The notes below the pieces were generated by a model, which worked only from the letters and a program-made list of their open reading frames with translations, made no database searches and was not told the DNA's origin. 64,000 nucleotides of DNA from Bryobacterales bacterium (lineage in GTDB: Bacteria > Acidobacteriota > Terriglobia > Bryobacterales > Bryobacteraceae), in the NCBI GenBank assembly GCA_020851555.1, contig JADZCM010000050.1, positions 62,001-126,000 on the forward strand. The letters are read 5' to 3'. The translations under genes were made by a program, and so were the position numbers. Below are positions 16,868 through 25,727 of the stretch, piece by piece; within the stretch, counting starts at the first letter, position 1, and every line of letters starts with the position of its first letter.

Positions 16868-18003
16868 AGGTGCTGCTGATCGCCCTGGGCATCTATAGCC
16901 GGACGGGTGGCATGGAGGCGTTCAACCGCAGGGTGATCCGATGCCTGGGTGAGTGCAGTGACAACCTGACTTCGGATTTACACGTCACCTGCCTGTGGGA
17001 CGAGCCGGAAGACGCCGAGACGGTTCTGAGACAGGGTTGCTTTTTCGGTGGCAGTAGCAGCAAACTCCGGACCGCGATGCACTTCCTGTCACGCGTGAGA
17101 ATGATGAAGCCGGACGTGGTCCTTTACGGCCACGTGATGTTGACTCCGCTGGCATTCGCCGTACGCTGCCTCAGCCCCAGTCCGCGCCAATTGCTGTTCG
17201 TCCATGGAACAGAGGTGTGGGGCGACCGAGCCTACAGACGGGTGCCATTGCTAGAGATCGCCGCGGTGAGGAGTTGTGTTGATCTGGTTGTGTCCGTGAG
17301 CGCCTTCACAGCGAAGCGGATGGCACGAACGTTCCGGCTGCCAGCCAGGCGCTTTGTCATTCTGCCGAACGCTGTCGACCTAGCAAACGTGCCCGAACGC
17401 GACGTGCCCGGCGAGCCCCACCGCTCGGGCAGGACGCTGCTCACTGTCAGCCGCCTTGGCGCCGCGGATCGGTACAAGGGCATTGACAGAGTGATCCGTG
17501 CGATGCCGGAGATCTTGAAGGCAGTGCCGCAGGCGCGTTACAGGGTGGTGGGGCATGGGCCCCTCAGAGCCGAGCTTGAGCAACTGGCCGCACGTACCGG
17601 AGTGGCCGACAAGGTCGAATTCCTCGGCCACGTGGACGATGCTCAACTCAACAGGTGCTACTCCTCGGCCGACGTGATGGTACTCCCTTCCACGGGTGAG
17701 GGTTTCGGCATTGTGTTCCTTGAGGCCTGGAGGCACCGGATGCCTGTGATCTGCGGAGACGTGGACGCGAGCAGCGAGGTGGTCACGAACTTCGTAAACG
17801 GACTCACCGTTGATCCTCACGATATCCGGCAGATTGCCGGCGCGGCCATCCGCCTGTTGTCGGACAGGACACTGGCGCGCCGGTTGGGAGATTGTGGGCA
17901 CGAGACGGTGACCACCAGATACACCCACGCGGCCTTCAGTGCAAGGTTGGCAGGAATCCTGGCGGAGCAAAGCTCAGGGGGAGATGGACGATGCGCATTC
18001 TGA
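16864..18003 (+). CDS. Glycosyltransferase, GT4 family
   Basis: 379 residues. The N-terminus KVLLIALGIYSRTGGMEAFN has the Gly-Gly loop for acceptor binding, and the C-terminal half has the GT4 donor domain: LLTVSRLGAADRYKGIDRVI near 195 and PSTGEGFGIVFLEAW near 275. A cytoplasmic or membrane-associated enzyme that extends the repeat unit is likely. The gene overlaps its upstream neighbour by 4 bases and its downstream neighbour by 13, so the whole cluster is read as one unit. Confidence 0.9.
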   Translation: MKVLLIALGIYSRTGGMEAFNRRVIRCLGECSDNLTSDLHVTCLWDEPEDAETVLRQGCFFGGSSSKLRTAMHFLSRVRMMKPDVVLYGHVMLTPLAFAVRCLSPSPRQLLFVHGTEVWGDRAYRRVPLLEIAAVRSCVDLVVSVSAFTAKRMARTFRLPARRFVILPNAVDLANVPERDVPGEPHRSGRTLLTVSRLGAADRYKGIDRVIRAMPEILKAVPQARYRVVGHGPLRAELEQLAARTGVADKVEFLGHVDDAQLNRCYSSADVMVLPSTGEGFGIVFLEAWRHRMPVICGDVDASSEVVTNFVNGLTVDPHDIRQIAGAAIRLLSDRTLARRLGDCGHETVTTRYTHAAFSARLAGILAEQSSGGDGRCAF

Positions 18004-19211
18004 CTCTCCACAACCGCTACCGGCAGCGCGGTGGGGAGGACGAGTCCGCTGAGAGCGAGGTGCTGCTGCTGCGGGAGCGCGGCCATGAGGTGCTGCTGCA
18101 CACAGTGGATAACCACGACCTCGGCGGCAACGGCCTGTGGCGCGCGGGCCTGGAGTGCATCTGGAACAGACATGCCTACCGCTCCACGCGGGAAATGATC
18201 CGCCTGTTCAGGCCGGACGTGCTCAAAGTTCACAACTTCTTTCCACTGCTCTCCCCTTCGGTCTACTACGCGGCCGCCGCCGAAGGCGTCCCGGCCGTGC
18301 AGACGCTTCACAACTACAGGCTGCTATGCCCCGGCGCGACGTTCTTCCGCGACGGCGCCCCGTGCGAAGACTGCCTCGGCAAGGCGGTCCCCTGGCCTGC
18401 GGCGGTACACGCGTGTTACCGGGGGAGCCGCATGGCGACGGCGGCGGCCGCCGCCATGACGTCCCTCCACAAGGCGGCCGGCACGTGGAAGGAGCGCGTA
18501 GCGATGTACATCACGCCCTCTGAGTTTGCGCGGCGCAAGTTCGAGGAAGGGGGCTTCCCCAGACACAAGCTCACGGTCAAACCGAACTTCCTGGCGCGGG
18601 ACCCGGGGCCGGGCGGAGGGCATGGAGGCTTCGGCCTGTTCGTGGGCCGGCTGGCCGAAGAAAAGGGGATCGAGACGCTTCTGGCCGCCTGGAAAGGGCT
18701 CGGCGCCAGGGTGAACCTGAGGATCGTGGGCGATGGCCCGCTGAGGGGGGAGGTTCTCCGGACGGGCCGGAGCCTTCCCGGCATAGCGGCGCTCGGTTAC
18801 CGGCCGGCCGGCGCGGTATTGGACCTGATGGGGGAGGCGGCCTTTGTGGTCTTCCCCTCGGAATGGTACGAGACGTTCGGCAGGGTGGCGATCGAGGCGT
18901 TCGCCAAGGGCGCTCCGGTGATTGCCTCCAACATAGGGGCCGTGGCCGAACTGGTGGAGCACGGCCGGACGGGGCTGCTGTTCCGGCCGGGTGACCCGGA
19001 CGACCTGGCGGCGCAGGTGGAGTGGCTCCTGTCGCACCCGGCGCAGGCGGCGGGAATGCGCCGCGAGGCGCGCGCCGAGTTCCTGGCCAAGTACACGGCG
19101 GAGCGGAATTACCAGGCTCTGATGGAGATCTACGAGAGCGTCATACAAGGCGCGAAACCGGCCGTCCGGCCCGCCGCGGCGGCGGCGCATGCGGCCGGGC
19201 ATGCGGGGTGA
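17991..19211 (+). CDS. Glycosyltransferase, GT4 family
   Basis: 406 residues from ATG 17991 with GGGGGAGA upstream. The N-terminus MRILTLHNRYRQRGGEDESA is characteristic of a GT4 subgroup that is often annotated as capsular glucan or colanic acid transferase. A Cys-bearing insert follows (LLCPGATFFRDGAPCEDCL near residues 108-126). The donor domain has FGLFVGRLAEEKGIETLLAA and FPSEWYETFGRVAIEAFAKG. Compared with its upstream neighbour the gene returns to the high G+C of the rest of the window, which marks the right edge of the atypical segment. Confidence 0.9.
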   Translation: MRILTLHNRYRQRGGEDESAESEVLLLRERGHEVLLHTVDNHDLGGNGLWRAGLECIWNRHAYRSTREMIRLFRPDVLKVHNFFPLLSPSVYYAAAAEGVPAVQTLHNYRLLCPGATFFRDGAPCEDCLGKAVPWPAAVHACYRGSRMATAAAAAMTSLHKAAGTWKERVAMYITPSEFARRKFEEGGFPRHKLTVKPNFLARDPGPGGGHGGFGLFVGRLAEEKGIETLLAAWKGLGARVNLRIVGDGPLRGEVLRTGRSLPGIAALGYRPAGAVLDLMGEAAFVVFPSEWYETFGRVAIEAFAKGAPVIASNIGAVAELVEHGRTGLLFRPGDPDDLAAQVEWLLSHPAQAAGMRREARAEFLAKYTAERNYQALMEIYESVIQGAKPAVRPAAAAAHAAGHAG

Positions 19212-19271
19212 GGCGCTGGCAGGCCGGGGGCCTGCCGCCCTACGGGATCGGGAAATCACAGGACGGGAGGG

Positions 19272-20021
19272 ATGACTTACAGGCTGCTGGGCATGCGGGT
19301 GGATGAGACCAGCTACGCGGAAGCGACGGAGCTGGCAAGGACGTGGGCGCGAAGGGGAGAATCGCGCTACATCTGCTGCGCCTCGGTGAACAACGTCATG
19401 GAGGCGTTCGATTCGGCGGCGTTCCGCGACATTACGAACGCAGCGGACCTGGTTACGCCCGACGGCATGCCCCTGGTGTGGGGACTGCGCCGGCTGGGAG
19501 CGCGCGCCGCCACGCGGGTCTACGGGCCGGACCTCATGGCGCGGGTGCTGGCCATGGCGGCGCGCGAGAACATCCCGACAGGCTTCTACGGAGCGGGCGC
19601 GGCCACGCTCGGGAGACTGCTGCGAACGGTCCGGACGCGCTTCCCCGCCCTGCCGGTCGCGTACGCCTGCGCGCCTCCGTTCCGGCCGCTTCAGCCGGAG
19701 GAGGACGCGGAGATCACGGAGGAGATCGAGCGGTCCGGAGCGCGGATTCTGTTCGTCGGACTGAGCACGCCCAAACAGGAGCGCTGGATGGCGGCCCACA
19801 AGGGGCGCGTGCGCGCGGTCATGATCGGGACCGGCGCGGCGTTCGATTTCCTGGCGGGGGCCAAGCGGCAGGCGCCGCGGTGGATGCGGACGAGCGGGCT
19901 GGAGTGGCTGTTCCGGCTGGGGTCGGAGCCGCGGAGATTGGGGCCGCGGTACCTCAGGCAGAACCCGAGGTTCCTGGCGCTCGCGGCGATGCAGTTGCTG
20001 GGATGGCGGGGAAACGGTTGA
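19272..20021 (+). CDS. WecG/TagA/CpsF family glycosyltransferase (GT26)
   Basis: 249 residues of normal family length, with GGGAGGG before the ATG. Signatures: DLVTPDGMPLVWGLRRLG near residue 58, GFYGAGAATLGRLLRTV near 100, ILFVGLSTPKQERWM near 160 and the C-terminal GLEWLFRLGSEPRRLGPRYL. Members transfer ManNAc(A) or a related sugar to a lipid-linked sugar, the second step in many O-antigen, enterobacterial antigen and wall polymer routes. Its place just before the priming transferase suits such a role. A GC palindrome (about 19216-19240) separates it from the gene upstream. Confidence 0.9.
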   Translation: MTYRLLGMRVDETSYAEATELARTWARRGESRYICCASVNNVMEAFDSAAFRDITNAADLVTPDGMPLVWGLRRLGARAATRVYGPDLMARVLAMAARENIPTGFYGAGAATLGRLLRTVRTRFPALPVAYACAPPFRPLQPEEDAEITEEIERSGARILFVGLSTPKQERWMAAHKGRVRAVMIGTGAAFDFLAGAKRQAPRWMRTSGLEWLFRLGSEPRRLGPRYLRQNPRFLALAAMQLLGWRGNG

Positions 20022-20090
20022 GCGGCGGCCCTACCGGATGACCGCGGGCTGAGGCCCGCGCCGGAGGGCCTGTCACACAAAGAAAGCAGT

Positions 20091-21557
20091 ATGGCGACGC
20101 CGGCAATCATCAGCAGACCGAGGCGCGAAGCGGCCGCCGCACGCGCGGCCGTGTCGCGCGCACGGCCGGCGGCGACCAGCGCGGCGCTGGCAGCCGCCGA
20201 CGCGGCCGCCCTGATGCTGGCGGGGTGGGCGGGCTACTTCGTGTGGAGCTGCGTGAATCCATCGCTCGGACTGGAGTTCTACTTCCAGCTCGCCCCGGCG
20301 CTGGCGGCGGCGCTCGCCGTCTACGCCAGCGCGGGGCTGTACCCGGGAGCGGGCCTCAGCCCGGTGGAGGAGATGCGGCGCATCGTGCTGGGAACGACGG
20401 CCGTCTGCCTGATCTCGACGGCGGCGATGTTCCTGGCCAAGGAGACGGGGGCGTACTCACGCGGGGTCTTCCTCACCTCGTGGTTCTTCTCGGTGGCGCT
20501 GGTGCCGGCGGTGAGGGCGCTGGTCCGCCGGCTGCTGGCGCGGCGGGCGTGGTGGGGCGTGCCCGTGCTGGTGCTGGGGGCGGGAAGAACGGGACGCATG
20601 GTGGTGGACAACCTGAAAGCCCGGCCGGAGTGCGGCCTGGTGCCGGTGGCCTACCTGGACGATGACCCGGACAAGGCGGAGCAGGACCAGGGGGCGCCGG
20701 TGGCGGGCCCGCTGGCGCTGGCGCCGGAACTGGCGCGGCGGCTGAAGGTGCGGCAGGCGATCGTGGCGATGCCGGGAATCGGACGCCTGGAGCTGATGGG
20801 CGTGCTCGAGCGGCTGGAGTCGAGCTTCACGCGGCTGATCATCGTGCCGGACATGATCGGGATGGCGAGCCTGTGGGTTTCGCCCAAGGACCTGGCGGGC
20901 GTGCTGGGACTGGAGGTGCGGCAGAACCTGCTGGTGCCCGCCAACCGGTGGCTGAAGCGCGGGCTGGACGTGGCCCTGGCGCTGCTGGCGGGCGTGCCGG
21001 CGCTGCTGGTGATCGCGGCGGCGGCCCTGTGGATACGGCGAGCCAGCCGCGGGCCGGTGTTCTACACGCAGGAGCGGGAGGGCCGGGCCGGCGCGCGCAT
21101 ACGCGTGACGAAGCTGAGGACCATGCACGTGGACGCGGAGAGCCTGCTGTGGAAACACCTGGCCGGGAACGCGGAGGCCCGCGAGGAGTGGCAGCGGCGC
21201 TTCAAGCTCAGGCACGATCCGCGGATCATCCCGGTGATCGGCACGCTGCTGCGAAGGACGAGCCTGGACGAACTGCCCCAACTCTGGAGCGTGCTGAAGG
21301 GAGAGATGAGCCTGGTGGGGCCGAGGCCCCTCCCCCGCTACCACCTGGACCGATTCGACGGCGGTTTCCGCGCGCTGCGCAGCCAGGCGCCGCCGGGGAT
21401 GACGGGACTGTGGCAGGTGTCCGCGCGGGGCGACGGCGACCTGGGCGTGCAGGAGGCCCTGGACAGCTACTACATACGCAACTGGTCTTTGTGGCTGGAT
21501 CTGCACATACTGGCGCGGACCATCCGCACGGTGCTGGCCGGGAAGGGCGCCTACTGA
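20091..21557 (+). CDS. Priming sugar transferase (undecaprenyl-phosphate glycosylphosphotransferase, WbaP-like)
   Basis: 488 residues. The N-terminal half holds four or five membrane helices and a CoA-binding-like nucleotide domain (VPVLVLGAGRTGRMVVDNLK near residue 160). The C-terminal half is the catalytic bacterial sugar-transferase domain: KRGLDVALALLAGVPALL, IRVTKLRTMHVDAE, LRRTSLDELPQLWSVLKGEM, and SLVGPRPLPRYHLD. It transfers a sugar phosphate to undecaprenyl phosphate and starts repeat-unit assembly. It ends the polysaccharide locus; its last 7 bases overlap the convergent alcohol dehydrogenase. Confidence 0.93.
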   Translation: MATPAIISRPRREAAAARAAVSRARPAATSAALAAADAAALMLAGWAGYFVWSCVNPSLGLEFYFQLAPALAAALAVYASAGLYPGAGLSPVEEMRRIVLGTTAVCLISTAAMFLAKETGAYSRGVFLTSWFFSVALVPAVRALVRRLLARRAWWGVPVLVLGAGRTGRMVVDNLKARPECGLVPVAYLDDDPDKAEQDQGAPVAGPLALAPELARRLKVRQAIVAMPGIGRLELMGVLERLESSFTRLIIVPDMIGMASLWVSPKDLAGVLGLEVRQNLLVPANRWLKRGLDVALALLAGVPALLVIAAAALWIRRASRGPVFYTQEREGRAGARIRVTKLRTMHVDAESLLWKHLAGNAEAREEWQRRFKLRHDPRIIPVIGTLLRRTSLDELPQLWSVLKGEMSLVGPRPLPRYHLDRFDGGFRALRSQAPPGMTGLWQVSARGDGDLGVQEALDSYYIRNWSLWLDLHILARTIRTVLAGKGAY

Positions 21558-22573
21558 AGAGCGTCGAGGCTGATCATGACCTTCATGACGCGGTCGCGCC
21601 GGGAGTCGATGAAGCGGTACGCCTCGGCGTAGCGGAGGAAGGGGAATGACACGGTCAGCAGCGGAGCGGCCATGACCCCTCCTTCCGACAAGCAGCGGAT
21701 GGCATCGGCGTAATCGCCGCGCCGGTACATAAGCGTGCCGACAAGGCGCAGTTCGCGGTCCTGGACCAGGCCCAGATCGACCCTGGGCGGGGCGGCGAAG
21801 ACTCCCGCGACCACGATGGCCGAACCCTTCCGGGCGTGACGGACGGCCTGGGCGGCGGTCTCCTCGAGACCGGCGCACTCGAAGGTGACGTCCGGGCCGG
21901 ATCCTTCGAACTCCTCGCGCAGCGCGGCGTCGATGGAGGCGCCCGAGGCGTCCAGGCACCGCTCGATGCCGCAGCGGCGGGCGATTTCGAGCCGGTAGCC
22001 GCTGACATCGGTGATTGTGACACGGGCTGCGCCGCGCCAGCGGGCTGCCTGCGCGACCAGGTTGCCGATGGGACCCGCGCCCAGCACCAGCACGCGTCCG
22101 CCGGCGACTTCCTCCGCCCTGCCGAGGGCGTGCACCGCAACGGCCAGGGGTTCGACCAGAGCGCCAAGCTCCGGCGTGAAGTCCTCCGGGAGGGGCATGA
22201 TGGCGGATCGCGGGAGGGCCACGAACTCCTGCGCCACGCCGGGGGCCTGGAAGCCCATGACTTTCAGGCGCTCGCAGATGTGGTAGTCGCCGCGGCGGCA
22301 GGAGAGGCACTCGCCGCAGGTGATCTGCGGCGGCGCCGTCACGAGCGTTCCGGCAGCCAGACCGGCGGCGGTTTCGGCCACTTCCGCGGAGAACTCGTGG
22401 CCCTGGACAACGGGATAGGAGGTGTAGGGGTGCCGGCCGTGCCAGACGTGGATGTCGGACCCGCACACGCCGATGCGGCGGACTCGGAGGAGCACCTGGT
22501 CCGGCGCGGGGACGGGGACGGGAACGTCGTCGAAGCGGATGACGCCCGGGCTGGTCATGGTGGCGCGGAGCAT
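21551..22573 (-). CDS. Zinc-dependent alcohol (polyol) dehydrogenase, MDR family
   Basis: 340 residues from ATG 22573; TTG 22582 in the same frame is a possible earlier start. Medium-chain dehydrogenase with catalytic zinc ligands in GVCGSDIHVWHG and GHE, and the four-Cys structural zinc loop ITCGECLSCRRGDYHIC. The Rossmann motif VLVLGAGPIGNLVAQAA sits near residue 165. It would oxidise a sugar alcohol or threonine-like substrate with NAD+. It is divergent from the sugar/polyol ABC operon that starts 150 bases away, which carries a second enzyme of this family, so both probably act on the imported polyol. Confidence 0.88.
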   Translation of the reverse strand: MLRATMTSPGVIRFDDVPVPVPAPDQVLLRVRRIGVCGSDIHVWHGRHPYTSYPVVQGHEFSAEVAETAAGLAAGTLVTAPPQITCGECLSCRRGDYHICERLKVMGFQAPGVAQEFVALPRSAIMPLPEDFTPELGALVEPLAVAVHALGRAEEVAGGRVLVLGAGPIGNLVAQAARWRGAARVTITDVSGYRLEIARRCGIERCLDASGASIDAALREEFEGSGPDVTFECAGLEETAAQAVRHARKGSAIVVAGVFAAPPRVDLGLVQDRELRLVGTLMYRRGDYADAIRCLSEGGVMAAPLLTVSFPFLRYAEAYRFIDSRRDRVMKVMISLDALQ

Positions 22574-22723
22574 GAGAATCAATTGTTACACAAGGGCCTT
22601 TCGGGCCGGCCGGGGGCCGGCGCGATCCGGGGGGACCGCCCCACGATGGCATTTCGGCGGCGGTCCGGGGGACTGCCCCACGGAGTTCCGTGTATACTGC
22701 GGTGAGACCGGGAGTCCGGGAGC

Positions 22724-24037
22724 TTGCTTAAGAAAGCCGCAGCGGGCGCGTGCGCCGTCCTGATCCTCTACCTGCTGTACCAGCCGCGCAGGGAACGGGA
22801 GCTGACGATCGGCACCGTGAACAACGCGGACATGATCCTGATGCAGCGGCTCTCGGGGGAATTCGAAAGGGAGACGGGCATCCGATTAAGCTGGGTGGTC
22901 CTGGGGGAGAGCATTCTGCGGCAGCGGCTGACGGTGGACATTTCGACCGGCGGCAGCACCTTCGACATCATCACCATCGGTTCCTACGAGACGCCGCTGT
23001 GGGCGGCGCGCGGATGGCTGACGCCCCTGGACGGCTTGGGGCCCGGCTACGATTACGAGGACATCTTCGACGTGATCCGGCAGGGGCTTTCCCACCAGGG
23101 GCGGCTGTACGCCGCGCCGTTCTACGGGGAAAGCTCCTTCACCTACTACCGCAAGGACCTGTTCGAAAAAGCGGGCCTCCGCATGCCGGACCAGCCGAGC
23201 TACGAACAGATACGCCGGTTCGCCGCGCGGCTGCACGACCCGGGACGCAACGTCTACGGGATCTGCCTGCGCGGGGAGCCGGGCTGGGGGCAGAACGTGG
23301 CGTACCTGAGCACGCTGATGCACACCTTCGGAGGGCGCTGGTTCGACATGGACTGGCGGCCGCAGCTCAGGTCGCCCGCCTGGACGGAGGCCGTGTCGTT
23401 CTACGTGGACGTGCTGCGGGCTTACGGGCCGCCCGGCGTCACCACGGACGGGCACAACGAGACGCGGGCGCTGTACGCCAACGGCAACTGCGCCATGTGG
23501 GTGGACTCGACCGCGGCGGCGGGATACATACTGGACCCGAACCAGAGCCGCGTGTCCAGGACGACGGGTTTCGCCAGGGCGCCCGTCGCCAGGGTGGCGA
23601 ACGGGTCGGCGTGGGTCTGGAGTTGGGCGCTGGCGATTCCGAAGTCGTCGCCCAAGACATCCATGGCGAAGGAGTTCGTGAAGTGGGCCACCAGCCGGAG
23701 ATACGCGGCGCTGGTGGGCGAGCGCTACGGGTGGATGCTGGCGCCGCCGGGCACGCGCAAGTCCACGTACGAAAGCCCGGAGTACCAGCGGGCCGCGCCC
23801 TTCGCGGGGCTGGTGCGGGACGCGATCCTGACGGCGGATTTCACCCGGCCGAGCGCCCTGCCGGCGCCCTACGTGGGCATACAGTACGTCATGATTCCGG
23901 AGTTCCAGGCGATAGGGGCGGTGGTGGGCCAGGAGATCAGCGCGGCGCTGACGGGGAGCGCCACGGTGGAACAGGCCCTGGCGCTCGCGCAGCAGGAGGC
24001 CGAGCGCATCATGCGGCGGGGAGGTTATCTCAAGTGA
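22724..24037 (+). CDS. ABC transporter substrate-binding protein (sugar/polyol, MalE/SmoE-like)
   Basis: 437 residues from TTG 22724; no ATG or GTG fits the hydrophobic leader LLKKAAAGACAVLILYLLYQ, which looks like a signal anchor or signal peptide with a Cys. The mature part is a family-1 extracellular binding protein: MQRLSGEFERETGIRLSWV, then FDIITIGSYETPLWAARGWL and YAAPFYGESSFTYYRKDLF. The order of genes (binding protein, two permeases, ATPase, dehydrogenase) matches mannitol/sorbitol importers of the SmoEFGK kind. A TATACT element lies at about 22693, close to the start. The gene overlaps the permease gene by 4 bases. Confidence 0.9.
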   Translation: MLKKAAAGACAVLILYLLYQPRRERELTIGTVNNADMILMQRLSGEFERETGIRLSWVVLGESILRQRLTVDISTGGSTFDIITIGSYETPLWAARGWLTPLDGLGPGYDYEDIFDVIRQGLSHQGRLYAAPFYGESSFTYYRKDLFEKAGLRMPDQPSYEQIRRFAARLHDPGRNVYGICLRGEPGWGQNVAYLSTLMHTFGGRWFDMDWRPQLRSPAWTEAVSFYVDVLRAYGPPGVTTDGHNETRALYANGNCAMWVDSTAAAGYILDPNQSRVSRTTGFARAPVARVANGSAWVWSWALAIPKSSPKTSMAKEFVKWATSRRYAALVGERYGWMLAPPGTRKSTYESPEYQRAAPFAGLVRDAILTADFTRPSALPAPYVGIQYVMIPEFQAIGAVVGQEISAALTGSATVEQALALAQQEAERIMRRGGYLK

Positions 24038-24912
24038 CGCGGCAACGCCACCGGGTGCGTACCGGACCGCTGATGACGCCGGCCGTGGGCATGCTGCTGG
24101 TGTGGATGATCGTGCCGCTGTTGATGACGCTGTGGTTCTCGGCGCAGCGGTACAACCTGCTCGACCCCGGAGGAACGGCTTTCGCGGGGCTGGAGAACTA
24201 CCGCGACCTAGTGACGGGCCGGGCGCTGTGGGTGGCCATGGGCAACACGCTGCTGCTGGTGGGCGCGGTCCTGGCGATCACGCTGGCGGGCGGCACGCTG
24301 CTCGCGGTGCTGCTGGACCGGGAGTTTCCGGGCCGCAACATCTGCCGGCTGCTGGTGATCGCGCCCTTCTTCGTGATGCCGACGGTGAGCGCCCTGGTGT
24401 GGAAGAACATGCTCATGAACCCGGTCTTCGGGCTGATCGCGTGGATCACCCGCTCGCTGGGGCTGGGCGCGCCCGATTTTTTCGCAACCGCGCCGCTGGC
24501 GGCGATCATACTGATCGTGGCCTGGGAGTGGACGCCGTTCGCGGTGCTGATCCTGCTGCCGGCGCTGCAATCGTTGAGCAAGGAACAGAGGGAAGCGGCA
24601 CGCATGGACGGCGCCGGGGCGGCGGCCATGTTTCTGCACGTGGAACTCCCGCACCTGCGGCGGCCCATGGCGGTGGTGGCGATGATCGAGACGATTTTCT
24701 TCCTGAGCCTGTTCGCGGAGATCTACGTGACCACGGCGGGAGGGCCGGGGCTGGCCTCCACCAACCTGGCCTACCTGATCTTCCAGGACGCGCTGTTCGA
24801 GTGGGACGTGGGGCTGGCTTCGGCGGGCGGCGTGGTGGCGATCGCGCTGGCGAACGTCGTGGCGATTTTCCTGATGCGAGTGGTGGGCCGCACGTTGGAG
24901 GCGGAGCGATGA
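24034..24912 (+). CDS. ABC transporter permease (MalF/SmoF type)
   Basis: 292 residues from GTG 24034 (GTGA overlap with the binding-protein gene). Six membrane helices. The cytoplasmic EAA loop, the contact site for the ATPase, is REAARMDGAGAAAMFLHVEL near residue 190. The helix-3 block LLAVLLDREFPGRNICRL and the segment FFVMPTVSALVWKNML are typical of the sugar-permease family BPD_transp_1. It forms the channel with the next permease. The two start codons are coupled through a 4-base overlap. Confidence 0.92.
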   Translation: MTRQRHRVRTGPLMTPAVGMLLVWMIVPLLMTLWFSAQRYNLLDPGGTAFAGLENYRDLVTGRALWVAMGNTLLLVGAVLAITLAGGTLLAVLLDREFPGRNICRLLVIAPFFVMPTVSALVWKNMLMNPVFGLIAWITRSLGLGAPDFFATAPLAAIILIVAWEWTPFAVLILLPALQSLSKEQREAARMDGAGAAAMFLHVELPHLRRPMAVVAMIETIFFLSLFAEIYVTTAGGPGLASTNLAYLIFQDALFEWDVGLASAGGVVAIALANVVAIFLMRVVGRTLEAER

Positions 24913-25718
24913 GGACGAAATGGGCGCTGGCCGCGGCCGGGTGGATGGCGGCGGGGGCGATGTTCTTTCCGCTGCTGTGGATGTTCCTCACCAGCTTCAA
25001 GACGGAGATCACGGCCGTGGCCACTCCGCCGGCGCTGATCTTCAAGCCGACGCTCGACAACTATGCGGCGGTGCTCGAGCGGGCGGACTACGCGCAGTTC
25101 GCGGCGAACAGCGTGGTGGTGGCGCTGGGTTCGACGCTGCTGGCCCTGGCCGTGGCCATACCGGCGGCCTACAGCATGGCGTTCTTCCCCACGCGGCGGA
25201 CGCGCGGCGTGCTGCTTTGGATGCTGTCCACCAAGATGCTGCCGGCGGTGGGCGTGCTCGTGCCCATCTTCCTGCTCTGGAGGCGGTTCGGGTTGCTCGA
25301 CACACGCATCGGGCTGGTCTTGATCAACAGTGCAAGCGTGCTGCCCATCGTGGTGTGGATGCTGTTCTCGTACTTCCGGGAGGTGCCGCGCGAGATCCTG
25401 GAGGCCTGCCGGATGGACGGTGCGACGCCGCGGGAAGAACTGTTTCACGTGCTGCTGCCGCTCTCCAAACCCGGCATCACGGCGACGGCGCTGCTTTCGA
25501 TCATCCTATGCTGGAACGAGGCCTTCTGGAGCCTGAACCTGACCACGGTGCGGGCCGCCACGCTGACCGTTTTCACGGCTTCCTTTTCCAGCCCGGAGGG
25601 GTTGTTCTGGGCGAAGCTTTCGGCCGCATCGACGCTGGCCACCGCGCCGATTTTGATTTTCGGCTGGATCAGCCAGCGGCAGTTCGCGCGCGGCCTGTCC
25701 TTCGGGGCGGTCAAGTAG
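24909..25718 (+). CDS. ABC transporter permease (MalG/SmoG type)
   Basis: 269 residues, ATG overlapping the upstream stop. Six membrane helices, with the EAA loop EILEACRMDGATPREELFHV near residue 160 followed by LPLSKPG. The leader PLLWMFLTSFKTEITAVA and FKPTLDNYAAVLERADY are family features of the MalG group. Together with the previous gene it builds the membrane pore for sugar or polyol uptake. The ATPase gene follows 9 bases later. Confidence 0.92.
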   Translation: MRTKWALAAAGWMAAGAMFFPLLWMFLTSFKTEITAVATPPALIFKPTLDNYAAVLERADYAQFAANSVVVALGSTLLALAVAIPAAYSMAFFPTRRTRGVLLWMLSTKMLPAVGVLVPIFLLWRRFGLLDTRIGLVLINSASVLPIVVWMLFSYFREVPREILEACRMDGATPREELFHVLLPLSKPGITATALLSIILCWNEAFWSLNLTTVRAATLTVFTASFSSPEGLFWAKLSAASTLATAPILIFGWISQRQFARGLSFGAVK

Positions 25719-25727
25719 GGATCCGCG

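Noticed and set aside
20457-22652. A 731-codon open frame on the minus strand across the sugar transferase and dehydrogenase genes.
   Set aside because: It is antisense to a well-supported priming transferase, is rich in Arg, Gly and His with low complexity, and resembles nothing. Such long frames are common by chance at this G+C.
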